Made by a program: the position numbers and the translations under genes. Positions 17,885 through 25,826 of a DNA stretch of 64,000 nucleotides are shown here, one piece after another; position 1 is the first letter of the stretch, and every line of letters begins with the position of its first letter. A model generated the notes under the pieces. The model ran no database searches and was not told the origin of the DNA. It saw only the letters and a program-made list of their open reading frames with translations. Source of the DNA: Amycolatopsis pittospori (GTDB lineage Bacteria; Actinomycetota; Actinomycetes; Mycobacteriales; Pseudonocardiaceae); the NCBI RefSeq assembly GCF_013870525.1, contig NZ_JACBXD010000039.1:1-64000 (forward strand), in the 5' to 3' direction.

Positions 17885-18772
17885 ATGACCGGAGCAGGTC
17901 CCGGCGATGCCCTGGCGGGCGCTTTCGAGGAGCAGCGCGGCCGCCTGGTGGCGGTCGCCCACCGGATGCTCGGTTCCCGCGCCGACGCCGAAGACGCGGT
18001 CCAGGAGGCCTGGCTGCGGCTCGCGCGCCAGGACACGGACACCATCGACAACCTGTCCGGCTGGCTGACCACCGTCGTCGGCCGCGTCTGCATCGACGTC
18101 CTGCGGTCCCGCAAGGCCCGGCCCGAGGCGACCTACGACGACGAACCGCCCGAGCTGATGGTCATCGAGGACGCCGACGCGGCCCCCGAGGAAGACGCCC
18201 TGCTCGCCGAATCGGTCGGGCTGGCGCTGCTGGTGGTGCTCGACACCCTCGGCCCCTCCGAACGGCTCGCGTTCGTGCTGCACGACCTGTTCGCGGTGCC
18301 GTTCGCCGAGGTCGGGGAGATCCTCGGTAAATCCGCGGACGCCGCCAAGATGCTCGCCAGCCGGGCCCGCCGGAAGGTGCAGGGACGGCGTCCGGCCGAC
18401 GAACCGCAGCAGCGCGCGGTGGTCGAGGCGTTCCTCGCGGCCGCGCGCGAAGGTGACTTCGACGGGCTGATCCAGATGCTCGACCCCGACGTCACCTGGC
18501 GTTCGGAGACCGCGCGAGGCGTGGTCGTCCGGCTGGGCGCGGCCGAGGTGGCGACCCGGGTGCAGCAGGGCGCCCGTGCCGTGGTGACCTCGCGTCCCGC
18601 ACTGGTCAACGGCAAGCCCGGCATCGTGACCTGGAAGAAGAACGGGAAGCTCGCCGGGGTGATGGCGTGCACCATCGCCGACGGCCGCATCGTCGCGATC
18701 GACTCCGTGAGTGATCCACGTCGCCTCGCGGCCATGGGTGTTACCTCTCCGGAGGCCCCCTCGTCCAAGTAA
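17885..18772 (+). CDS. ECF41-type sigma factor with C-terminal SnoaL-like domain
   Basis: 295 residues. ATG 17885 is chosen because AAAGG precedes it by 8 bases and the sigma region begins immediately; the frame continues open upstream without homology. Region 2 (RLVAVAHRMLGSRADAEDAVQEAWLRLAR), region 4 (SERLAFVLHDLFAVPFAEVGEILGKS) and a SnoaL_2-like C-terminal domain (about 190-285, VVEAFLAAAREGDF) are in the ECF41 order. In ECF41 the C-terminal domain modulates the sigma factor in place of a separate anti-sigma. The next gene is a CMD protein, the standard ECF41 target, supporting autoregulated control of this operon. Confidence 0.9.
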   Translation: MTGAGPGDALAGAFEEQRGRLVAVAHRMLGSRADAEDAVQEAWLRLARQDTDTIDNLSGWLTTVVGRVCIDVLRSRKARPEATYDDEPPELMVIEDADAAPEEDALLAESVGLALLVVLDTLGPSERLAFVLHDLFAVPFAEVGEILGKSADAAKMLASRARRKVQGRRPADEPQQRAVVEAFLAAAREGDFDGLIQMLDPDVTWRSETARGVVVRLGAAEVATRVQQGARAVVTSRPALVNGKPGIVTWKKNGKLAGVMACTIADGRIVAIDSVSDPRRLAAMGVTSPEAPSSK

Positions 18773-18801
18773 GTGAACAACGGACGAGAAGGAGAAATCC
18801 C

Positions 18802-19278
18802 ATGCAGGCAAGGCTCGAACTCTTCAAGACCGCTCTCGCGCCGAAGCTGGTCAAGCACCTCGTCTCGGCGGCGAAGGTCATCGAGGCCACGGAACTTCCC
18901 GCGGCGACAAGGGAACTGGTGAACATCCGCGCCAGCCAGATCAACGGCTGCTCGGGTTGCCTCGACATGCACACCAAGGACGCGGCCGAGGCGGGGGAGA
19001 CGTCGGTCCGGCTGAACCTGGTCGCGGCGTGGCGGGAGGCGACGGTCTACACCGAGGCCGAACGCGCCGCACTGGAACTCACCGAGCAGGGCTGCCGCCT
19101 CGCCGACGGCACCGGCGTCACCGACGAGGCGTGGGAAGCCGCCGCCAAGCACTACGACGACGAGCAGCTGCTGGCGCTGGTGACGCAGATCGCCCTCATC
19201 AACGCCTTCAACCGGCTGAACGTCATCACCCGGCAGCCGGCGGGCGACTACCGGCCCGGCCAGATTCCGGGGCACTGA
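18802..19278 (+). CDS. Carboxymuconolactone decarboxylase / AhpD-like protein
   Basis: 158 residues, ATG 18802 after GAAGGAG. The CMD core carries the AhpD redox pair in CSGCLDMHT (about residues 50-58), with the histidine that normally assists the cysteines. Proteins of this type act as peroxidase partners or gamma-carboxymuconolactone decarboxylase relatives; the CxxC makes a thiol redox role more likely. It lies 29 bases after an ECF41 sigma gene and overlaps DoxX by one base (TGATG), the usual ECF41 target arrangement. Confidence 0.88.
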   Translation: MQARLELFKTALAPKLVKHLVSAAKVIEATELPAATRELVNIRASQINGCSGCLDMHTKDAAEAGETSVRLNLVAAWREATVYTEAERAALELTEQGCRLADGTGVTDEAWEAAAKHYDDEQLLALVTQIALINAFNRLNVITRQPAGDYRPGQIPGH

Positions 19279-19643
19279 TGGACACCGCACTGTGGATCGT
19301 CGCCGGTTTGCTGGCGGTCATCTATCTCGTCTCCGGCGTCGGGAAACTGTTCATCCCGCGGGAAAAGATCGCCGGTGTGGGGTCCGCGGCGGGCTGGGTG
19401 CTGGATTTCAGCCCTGGCACGCTGAAGGCCATCGGGGCGATCGAGCTCGTGGGTGCCGTGGGCCTGATCCTGCCCGCGCTGCTCGACCTCGCCCCGGTAC
19501 TGGTGCCGCTGGCCGCGCTCGGGCTGGCGCTGGTCATGGCCGGCGCCGTGGTCCTGCGGATCCGCCGTCACGAACCCAAGGTCGCGCTGCTGGATCTGGG
19601 CTACCTCGCGCTGTGCGCCTTCGTGGCCATCGGCCGTGCGTGA
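19278..19643 (+). CDS. DoxX family membrane protein
   Basis: 121 residues with four predicted membrane segments (near residues 3-20, 48-65, 72-95 and 100-120), the normal size for short DoxX proteins. The family is membrane-bound, often next to thiol peroxidase genes, and may support redox balance; its reaction is not established here. ATG 19278 overlaps the CMD stop, so it is the third gene of the ECF41 operon. Confidence 0.82.
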   Translation: MDTALWIVAGLLAVIYLVSGVGKLFIPREKIAGVGSAAGWVLDFSPGTLKAIGAIELVGAVGLILPALLDLAPVLVPLAALGLALVMAGAVVLRIRRHEPKVALLDLGYLALCAFVAIGRA

Positions 19644-19650
19644 CCCCGGA

Positions 19651-19707
19651 AGTACGTGAAGGCCCCCTTCACTGCGCCTAGCGCAATGAAGGGGGCCTTC
19701 ACGTACT
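19651..19707. terminator. Bidirectional terminator between DoxX and BCCT genes
   Basis: A perfect 21-bp stem (19651-19671 and 19687-19707, beginning AGTACGTGAAGGCCCCCTTC) closed by a further TGCGC/GCGCA dyad. It lies between convergent genes at 19643 and 19713 and shares GTGAAGGCCC with 17579-17625. Confidence 0.9.
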
Positions 19708-19712
19708 TCAGA

Positions 19713-21470
19713 TCAGGACTTCTGCTTGGACCGTCCGAGGATGCGACGGCGGCCGTGGCCGTTCGTGCGTTCCTCGTGCAGTTCCTTCAGCGACAGCATC
19801 ATCGCGTCTTCCTGCTTCATCAGCGGGTCGTTGCGCAGGTCCTTCCAGACCGACGCGCACAAGCCGACCATCACGAACACGAACGGCACCGCGATCAGGA
19901 TGGTGAGATTCTGCAGACCGGTCAGCGCCTTGTCCCCGCCGACCAGCAGCATCACCGCCGCGACGGCGCCCATCAGCACGCCCCAGAAGATGACCACGTT
20001 CTTCCTCGGATGCACGCTTCCGCGCTGGGACAACGTGCCCATCACCACCGACGCCGCGTCCGCACCGGAGACGAAGAAGATGGACACCAGGATCATCACC
20101 AGGATCGCGATCGGGATGAACCACGGCAGGGTTTCGAGCAGTTCGAACGTCGCCGACTGCGCACTGCCCGCGCCCGCGATGTCCGTCCCCGCCCGCTGCC
20201 TGCTGATCGCCGCGCCACCGAAGATCGCGAACCAGATCAGGCTCACGACGCTCGGGATCGCGATGACACCGAAGATGAACTGGCGGATCGTGCGGCCGCG
20301 CGAGATCCGCGCGATGAACATGCCGACGAAGGGCGTCCACGAGATCCACCACGCCCAGTAGAAGACCGTCCAGCCGCCGAGCCAGGTCTGCATCTCGTCG
20401 CCACCGGTCATCCCGGTGCGGCCCGACATCTCCGCCAGTTCGCGGAAGTAGTCGCCGATCGCACCCGGCACGATGTTGAGGATCAGCACGGTCGGCCCGA
20501 CCACCAGGACGAACACCGCGAGGACCGCGGCGAGCACCATGTTGATGTTGGACAGCCACTGGATGCCCTTGGCCACACCGGACACCGCCGAAGCGATGAA
20601 CGCGATGGTCAGGATCGCGATGATCGCGACCAGCAGGCCCTTGCCCGGGTCGTCGATCCAGCCGACGGCGCCCATACCGCCACCCACCTGCAGGGCGCCG
20701 AGGCCCAGTGAAGCGGCGGAACCGAACAGCGTGGCGAAGATCGCCATGATGTCGATCGCCTTGCCCAGCGGGCCTTCCGTGCGCCGCTTGCCGATCAGCG
20801 GTGCGAACACCGAACTGATCAGCTGCGAGCGGCCCTTGCGGAAGGTGCTGTAGGCGATCGCGAGACCGACCACGGCGTAGATCGCCCACGGGTGCACGGT
20901 CCAGTGGAACAACGTCGTCGCCATCGCGGTGTGGACGGCTTCGTCGGAGTTCGGGGCCGCGGTGCCCGGGGGAGGGCTCGCGAGGTGGGAAACCGGTTCG
21001 TAGACACCGAAGAACATCAGGCCGATGCCCATTCCGGCACTGAACATCATCGCGATCCACGACGAGGTCCGGAATTCGGGCAGTTCCTTGTCCCCGCCCA
21101 GCGGGATCCGGCCGTAGCGGCTGATGGCGAGACAGACCGCGAAGATCACGAATCCGCTCGCGGTGAGGACGAAAGCCCAGCCACCGTAAGGAATCACGGC
21201 GTCGTTGAGGAGGGTCGACGCGACATTCGCGAGGCTCTCCGGCGCGAGGACGCCCCAGACGATGATCGCGAGCGCGAGGGCCGCCGCCACACCGAAGACG
21301 GTGCGGTCGGTTTCGGCGGGCCGTTCGGCGGCGAGGTCGAGCGGGACGTGCTCATCAGGCGTGTGCCCCGGACCTGTCGTATCCGGTGCGTGTGCGAGGT
21401 CTGTCGCGGCTTCGGCCACGACCTCTTCTTCCGCTTGTTTACCGTCCTGCGCACTCATGTTTTCAGCCAC
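19713..21470 (-). CDS. BCCT family betaine/choline/carnitine-type transporter
   Basis: 585 residues with a charged cytoplasmic N-terminus of about 65 residues and about 12 membrane segments. The family's glycine motif appears in FSAGMGIGLMFFGVYEPVSH, and the tryptophan-rich signature in WWISWTPFVGMFIARISRGR. BCCT proteins take up trimethylammonium compounds with sodium or protons, often for osmoprotection. The C-terminal tail is basic (HGRRRILGRSKQKS). Start GTG 21470 or ATG 21458 are both possible. No betaine-synthesis genes are adjacent, so the substrate is not assigned. Confidence 0.92.
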   Translation of the reverse strand: MAENMSAQDGKQAEEEVVAEAATDLAHAPDTTGPGHTPDEHVPLDLAAERPAETDRTVFGVAAALALAIIVWGVLAPESLANVASTLLNDAVIPYGGWAFVLTASGFVIFAVCLAISRYGRIPLGGDKELPEFRTSSWIAMMFSAGMGIGLMFFGVYEPVSHLASPPPGTAAPNSDEAVHTAMATTLFHWTVHPWAIYAVVGLAIAYSTFRKGRSQLISSVFAPLIGKRRTEGPLGKAIDIMAIFATLFGSAASLGLGALQVGGGMGAVGWIDDPGKGLLVAIIAILTIAFIASAVSGVAKGIQWLSNINMVLAAVLAVFVLVVGPTVLILNIVPGAIGDYFRELAEMSGRTGMTGGDEMQTWLGGWTVFYWAWWISWTPFVGMFIARISRGRTIRQFIFGVIAIPSVVSLIWFAIFGGAAISRQRAGTDIAGAGSAQSATFELLETLPWFIPIAILVMILVSIFFVSGADAASVVMGTLSQRGSVHPRKNVVIFWGVLMGAVAAVMLLVGGDKALTGLQNLTILIAVPFVFVMVGLCASVWKDLRNDPLMKQEDAMMLSLKELHEERTNGHGRRRILGRSKQKS

Positions 21471-21619
21471 GCGCCGATGACAGCGCGATCTCCTTCCGCC
21501 CGAGTTAACCCATTTGCACTACTGCACCCTAGTCACAAACCGGGTGCACGGCAGAACGGCGGGACGGAGCGGCCGACGCTCTCGTGAGAGCGTGGCTGAA
21601 CCGGTCGTCCTTTCCGACC

Positions 21620-21853
21620 TTACTTGCCACCGGCGATCGCCGCGACTCGAGTGATCCGGCCGGTGTTCTTCTCGGCGGGTAAGGAAAAACGCGTAAATGT
21701 CCTTTGTGGACTTGAGTTCAGGGCGAAGGCGCGGTCCCGGTCGTCGGCGTGGACGAGGCCGGCGACTCGCGGGTTTCCCTGCCGCGCGTGGTTGCGCTGC
21801 AGGCCGTAGGTGACGAGGGCGATGAAGGCGACTGTGACGATGATTGCGGTCAT
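21620..21853 (-). CDS. Small membrane-anchored protein of unknown function
   Basis: 77 residues. One hydrophobic segment at residues 2-19 (TAIIVTVAFIALVTYGL) is followed by a basic, soluble tail. I do not recognise a family. It is divergent from the GlxA-type regulator with 86 bases between starts, and those bases contain a CTGCCA/TGGCAG dyad. The ribosome site is weak, so the call rests on the clear membrane segment and position. Confidence 0.45.
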   Translation of the reverse strand: MTAIIVTVAFIALVTYGLQRNHARQGNPRVAGLVHADDRDRAFALNSSPQRTFTRFSLPAEKNTGRITRVAAIAGGK

Positions 21854-21880
21854 GGCAGTAAGTTTGCGCCACTCGACATC

Positions 21881-21896
21881 CTGCCAAAAGTGGCAG
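21881..21896. promoter_or_regulatory. Dyad CTGCCAAAAGTGGCAG upstream of the GlxA-type regulator
   Basis: Six-base arms around AAAG, in the divergent region between a small membrane protein and the regulator gene. ATCCTGCCA recurs at about 21917-21925. It is a candidate operator for autoregulation. Confidence 0.45.
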
Positions 21897-21939
21897 TTCT
21901 GTCGTTGTGCGTCAAAATCCTGCCAGCTATGCTTCGGTC

Positions 21940-22902
21940 ATGCTGAAGAGCGTCGCCGTAGTGCTGATAGACGACTTCGCCGCCTTCGAGTTCGGCGTCG
22001 TCTGCGAGGTGTTCGGTGAGGACCGCACCGATGACGGAGTGCCACTACTCGATTTCCGTGTGTGCGGGGAGAAGGCGGGAGAACCACTGAGCCTCGGTCA
22101 CGGCGTCAAGGTGACCCCGGAATACGGGCTCGAAGCGACCGAAGACGCGGACCTCGTCGTGATGTCGGCTTGTGACGTTCGCGACGAGTACCCGCCTGCG
22201 GTGCTTGAAGCACTTCGCGCGGCTTCGGCCCGGGGAGCCACGCTGCTCTCGGTCTGCACGGGCGCGTTCGTGCTGGGGGCCGCCGGCCTGCTCGACGGAC
22301 GGCGGTGCACGAACCACTGGCGGCACAGCACCAGGTTCCGCAAACGCTTCCCGCTGGCCGAACTGGACCCCGACGTCCTCTTCGTCGACGACGGCGACAT
22401 CATCACCAGCGCGGGCACCGCCGCCGGCATCGACGCCTGCCTGCACCTGGTGCGGCGCGAACTCGGCTCCGCCGTGGCCACCGCGATCGCCCGGCGCATG
22501 GTGGTGCCACCGCAGCGCGAGGGCGGGCAGCGGCAGTTCGTCGAGACGCCGATCCCGGAGTGCACGAGCGACAGCCTGCAGCCGGTGCTCACCTGGATGC
22601 TCGACACCATCGACCGCGAACACCCCGTCGCGGACCTCGCGCGCCACGCCCGGATGTCCGAGCGCACCTTCGCCCGCAAGTTCGTCGCCGAGACCGGCAC
22701 GACGCCGCACCGCTGGCTTTCCACCCAGCGGGTGCTGCACGCCAGGTCGCTGCTGGAGCGGACGACGCTGGGCATCGACGAGGTCGCGCGCCGCTGCGGT
22801 TTCGGCTCGGGTGCCCTGCTGCGCCACCATTTCCACAAGGTCGTCGGGGTTTCCCCGCAGGACTACCGGAAGACCTTCTCGCCCCAGTCGGTCAGAGGCT
22901 GA
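21940..22902 (+). CDS. GlxA family transcriptional regulator (DJ-1/PfpI + AraC HTH)
   Basis: 320 residues from ATG 21940; a GTG at 21907 is in frame but would add 11 residues lacking family character and lie against the upstream dyad. Residues 1-165 form a DJ-1/PfpI-like domain with the nucleophile-elbow cysteine in LLSVCTGAFVLGAAGLL. Residues about 205-315 hold two AraC helix-turn-helix units (DLARHARMSERTFARKF and IDEVARRCGFGSGALLRHHF). Family members are transcription activators or repressors responding to small metabolites. Its 3' end overlaps the converging TraB-like gene by 11 bases. Confidence 0.9.
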   Translation: MLKSVAVVLIDDFAAFEFGVVCEVFGEDRTDDGVPLLDFRVCGEKAGEPLSLGHGVKVTPEYGLEATEDADLVVMSACDVRDEYPPAVLEALRAASARGATLLSVCTGAFVLGAAGLLDGRRCTNHWRHSTRFRKRFPLAELDPDVLFVDDGDIITSAGTAAGIDACLHLVRRELGSAVATAIARRMVVPPQREGGQRQFVETPIPECTSDSLQPVLTWMLDTIDREHPVADLARHARMSERTFARKFVAETGTTPHRWLSTQRVLHARSLLERTTLGIDEVARRCGFGSGALLRHHFHKVVGVSPQDYRKTFSPQSVRG

Positions 22903-23584
22903 AGACGGTCACGTACTCCGCGTCCCGCACCACGTAGCCGAAGCGTGCGCGGAGCTCGCGGACGACGGCGCGCATGTGTTCGGCGCCGTAGACGACGGCG
23001 ATCGGCCCGGGCTCGTGATGCCTCCGCTCGTGCAGTTCGGCCAGCGCGTCCACGAGCAGTTTGTCGCGGCTGCCGCCGAGCAGGTCGTCGAATTCGGGGA
23101 TGACCTCGGCGGTTTCGGTCCAGGAGTCGTCTTCGTCGTCGACGGTCAGGAAACGCGCCAACATCCCACGGGTGCCGAAGCCGCGGAGGAAGACGCCCAG
23201 TGCGGGCGCCAAGAGGGAGAGCATCAGCCGGTCACCGAGCGGGACCCGGCGCCAGCCCTCGGTGAACGCCGGGCCGTCGAGGTCCGGGCGGACGGTCGGC
23301 GCGGTGAAGGTGTCGGCCTTCAGGTCCTGTACTACCAGGCCCAGCCGCTTGTTCCGGGCAGCCAACCGGTACGCCGCCGTCAGCCGGGTCGCCGCTTTCG
23401 CGTCCCCGACGCCTTCGGCCACCACGACGTCGCACGCGTTCGCCTGCCGCCGCACGGCGTCGAAATAGGACCGGGTCCCGAGATGGATCATCGGGAACAG
23501 GCGGAAAGTGAGCCCCGATCCCTTGGCCCGCAGCGTCAGTATGACGGCGCGTACTTCGAGTTCGTTCGCGACGATGATCTCCAT
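22892..23584 (-). CDS. TraB/GumN-like domain protein
   Basis: 230 residues from ATG 23584, preferred over GTG 23590 because GGGGAGG then lies about 7 bases upstream. The N-terminal part has FPMIHLGTRSYFDAV and CDVVVAEGV, and the C-terminal part PIAVVYGAEHMRAVV...GYVVRDAEY, a pattern resembling the TraB/GumN/PrgY fold (early histidine, a glutamate and a late G..H). That family includes predicted metal-dependent peptidase or haem-related proteins of unsettled activity. The match is by motif only and no neighbour clarifies it. Confidence 0.55.
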   Translation of the reverse strand: MEIIVANELEVRAVILTLRAKGSGLTFRLFPMIHLGTRSYFDAVRRQANACDVVVAEGVGDAKAATRLTAAYRLAARNKRLGLVVQDLKADTFTAPTVRPDLDGPAFTEGWRRVPLGDRLMLSLLAPALGVFLRGFGTRGMLARFLTVDDEDDSWTETAEVIPEFDDLLGGSRDKLLVDALAELHERRHHEPGPIAVVYGAEHMRAVVRELRARFGYVVRDAEYVTVFSL

Positions 23585-23642
23585 GGCCACCCCTCCCCGT
23601 GTCCGGAGAACGCGCGTCAGGGTCGAAGGGTTGCCCTGGGAC

Positions 23643-24128
23643 TCAGCGTCGGGTGGCTTCGAAGACGTTGTACATCAGCACAGCCGCGCCTTCGGTGTAT
23701 CCGTTGATGAGCACCTTGCGGCCGTCGGCGAGTTCGACCAGACAGCCGACGTCGCCCCCGAAGGTCCTGGCGAGGATGTTGTTCTTGCTCTGGTCGGTGA
23801 CCGTGGCGATCGTGGTCCACGGCACCACCGTGGTCGTCTTGCCCCAGGTGTGCACGAACCCGGCTTCGTAGAGGGTGAACACCTCGCCCCGCCGCCTGAC
23901 GGACTGCCAAGCGAGCGAGATGCCCAGCAGTGCCAAGCCCAGCCCACAGCCGATGATGACGCCGGGGATGGCCTGGTTGGCGCCGCCTCTGCCCTGCTCG
24001 CCGACCCAGAACAAGAAAGCCCCGAGAGCGGCGAAGGGCAGCCCGAGCACCATCGCGACCACGGCCATCAGAGCGCGTCGCCGATTGTTCGTTTCGTAAC
24101 GCTCGACGTAGGCACCCAGTTCGGTCAT
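23643..24128 (-). CDS. Membrane protein with PH-like tail (DUF6585-type)
   Basis: 161 residues. Two hydrophobic segments (about 20-42 and 55-75) are followed by a compact domain starting RRGEVFTLYEAGFVHTWGKTTTVVPW, the style of DUF6585/PH-like membrane proteins. Such domains are found in actinobacteria beside unrelated genes, with no known function. ATG 24128. It lies 58 bases upstream of the TraB-like gene on the same strand, so co-transcription is possible. Confidence 0.6.
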   Translation of the reverse strand: MTELGAYVERYETNNRRRALMAVVAMVLGLPFAALGAFLFWVGEQGRGGANQAIPGVIIGCGLGLALLGISLAWQSVRRRGEVFTLYEAGFVHTWGKTTTVVPWTTIATVTDQSKNNILARTFGGDVGCLVELADGRKVLINGYTEGAAVLMYNVFEATRR

Positions 24129-24165
24129 GGGGCAGCACGCTAACGACGAGCGCGGGGACCGGTCC

Positions 24166-24369
24166 CTACTCTTTGGGGGCTTTGTCCTTGGTGGACTTGG
24201 TGAAGAGACCGAGGGACTGCGCGACGGCCGCGCCGCCGACCATCACGGCGATCGGCAGGCTCTTGATCCAGAAGGCGCCCGCGTCGAGAGAGATCAGTAA
24301 CGCGATCGTTCCGCCCGCCAACACGAGCAGGACGAACATGCCGATCGTGACGCGAAGCTTCGAGACCAT
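24166..24369 (-). CDS. Small membrane protein of unknown function
   Basis: 67 residues, ATG 24369 preceded by GGGAGAG on the minus strand. Two hydrophobic segments (about 7-25 and 34-53) with a charged tail (KSTKDKAPKE). The frame is open farther upstream, but the good ribosome site and hydrophobic start favour the short form. No family recognised. Confidence 0.6.
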   Translation of the reverse strand: MVSKLRVTIGMFVLLVLAGGTIALLISLDAGAFWIKSLPIAVMVGGAAVAQSLGLFTKSTKDKAPKE

Positions 24370-24485
24370 GTGCTCTCCCAGGGTGTCAGGTGGAAGGCAA
24401 GCTTGGCGAGAGCTTCGAGGCCGGGTGAGGTCAATTTTGCCGGTGGTCCGGAACCCTGTCCGGGTTCCGGGCCACCGGCATCCGC

Positions 24486-24854
24486 TCAACGGCAGCGCGA
24501 GCCGCCGTCCACGGAGGTCCAGATCGGGTGCGGCGCGATCTTGGCGACATTCAGCTTCACGCACTTTCCCTTGCTCTTGGCCACTTTCGCGGTCACGACG
24601 ACGACCGCGAACCCCGCCGCGCACGCACCGTTACCCGGTGTGGGAATGGCGGCGCACAGGCCGGCCGCGGCGAGACCGTCGCTGGCGATGGTGTTCGTGG
24701 CCTTCTTGGTGAAGACGTAGCTGCAGCTCGCGATCCCGCAATCGAACTGCCCCTCGGCCGTTGTCTCGGCGGCGTTCGCCGGTGTCGCCGAGACGAGCAC
24801 GGTGGCGCCGATCGTGAGCGCGGAGAGCAGACCGAGCTTCCTGGTGGTGTTCAT
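24486..24854 (-). CDS. Small secreted cysteine-containing protein
   Basis: 122 residues with a clear Sec signal peptide (residues 1-28, cleavage near PANAA). The mature part has six cysteines (in FDCGIASC, GLC, GAC, KGKC and SRC), enough for three disulfides, and a long alanine-glycine-rich hydrophobic stretch near residues 60-90. I do not recognise a family. The even number of cysteines and signal peptide suggest a compact extracellular protein; nothing in the neighbourhood gives a function. Confidence 0.6.
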   Translation of the reverse strand: MNTTRKLGLLSALTIGATVLVSATPANAAETTAEGQFDCGIASCSYVFTKKATNTIASDGLAAAGLCAAIPTPGNGACAAGFAVVVVTAKVAKSKGKCVKLNVAKIAPHPIWTSVDGGSRCR

Positions 24855-25247
24855 GTCGACCGTCCTTTGTGGTCATTTATGGGACGTGATCGACGCTAGG
24901 AACGGGTGCTGGGCGGGCGCTAAGGATCCCGCGGGGAGCGGCTTAGTTCGTCGCTCGGGCGGGTGATCATCACGGGATTCGATCACTCGGTCGCGTGAAT
25001 GGTGTCGGGGCGGCGACTTTCCGGCGATTCGACGACCCGGGCGGGGCCGTTCTCGGCGAGGTCAACGTGCCCGCGGCGATGCCCGAGCGCAGAGGGTCAC
25101 GGTCGCCGTCTGGTCCGCGCCGTGCCGGCTCGACGACAGGGGCGCGTGCGTGCTCGGGCGACCCTGTGACCACCGAGTTTGTCGGCTGCTCGAAGTCGGG
25201 CGTACGATCAGGGCATTCGTACAGGACGAACGCCCTAGGAGGCGGAT
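24855..25247. other. Divergent intergenic region
   Basis: About 390 bases between the small secreted protein gene (minus) and the TetR gene (plus). It contains the operator-like dyad at 25210-25236 and presumably two promoters. Short frames here have no codon bias or ribosome site that I would support. Confidence 0.5.
25210..25236 (+). promoter_or_regulatory. Operator-like dyad before the TetR gene
   Basis: Arms AGGGCATTCGT (25210-25220) and ACGAACGCCCT (25226-25236) are complementary at 10 of 11 positions with a 5-base centre. The dyad ends immediately before AGGAGG (25237-25242), so a bound repressor would block the start of the operon. Size and position are typical of TetR self-regulation. 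Confidence 0.65.
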
Positions 25248-25826
25248 GTGGCAGTCTCACCGGCCGCGGCGCGAGGCCAGGCCGTACGGGGGCGGTTGCT
25301 GGAGGCCGCGGTCGCGCTGGTGCCCGAACTGGGCTGGTCCGCGGTGAGTACCCGGATCCTGGCTGAACGCGCCGGGGTCACGCCGAGCGTCGTGCACTAC
25401 CACTTCCCGTCACTGCAAGCGCTGCTGATCGAGGGCGTGCTGGGTGCGATGCGCGAGGTCGCCGGCGTCTTCGAGCCGATGCTGGAAACCGTCGAGACGC
25501 CCGAGGAGATGGTGGACGCGGTGCTGGCGTCGATCGGCGGATACACCGGCACCGACCCGATGTCGCTGCTGTTCGCCGAGGCGTACCTGGCCGCGACGCG
25601 TGACGACGACGTGCGGCGGGAGATCCGAGACCTCCTCGCCGGGCTGCGGACGACGGTCGGTGCCTGGCTGGCGGAGCGCGGAGTGGCCGACGCCGACGGC
25701 ACGGCCGCGGTGCTCTTCGCGACGGTCGACGGTCTTCTGCTGCACCGCGCGCTCGAACCGGAAACCGACCCCGGCGTCATCGCCGGTGTCCTGCGCAGGC
25801 TGGTCCGAAAGGGAGGAACCCGATGA
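25248..25826 (+). CDS. TetR family transcriptional regulator
   Basis: 192 residues from GTG 25248, 5 bases after AGGAGG; an ATG at 25246 is out of frame. The N-terminal helix-turn-helix is clear (VSTRILAERAGVTPSVVHYHFPSLQALL, about residues 25-52); the rest is the helical ligand and dimer domain. Its stop overlaps the FAD monooxygenase start (ATGA), and a dyad operator precedes it, so it probably controls its own operon in response to a substrate of the monooxygenase. Confidence 0.9.
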   Translation: MAVSPAAARGQAVRGRLLEAAVALVPELGWSAVSTRILAERAGVTPSVVHYHFPSLQALLIEGVLGAMREVAGVFEPMLETVETPEEMVDAVLASIGGYTGTDPMSLLFAEAYLAATRDDDVRREIRDLLAGLRTTVGAWLAERGVADADGTAAVLFATVDGLLLHRALEPETDPGVIAGVLRRLVRKGGTR

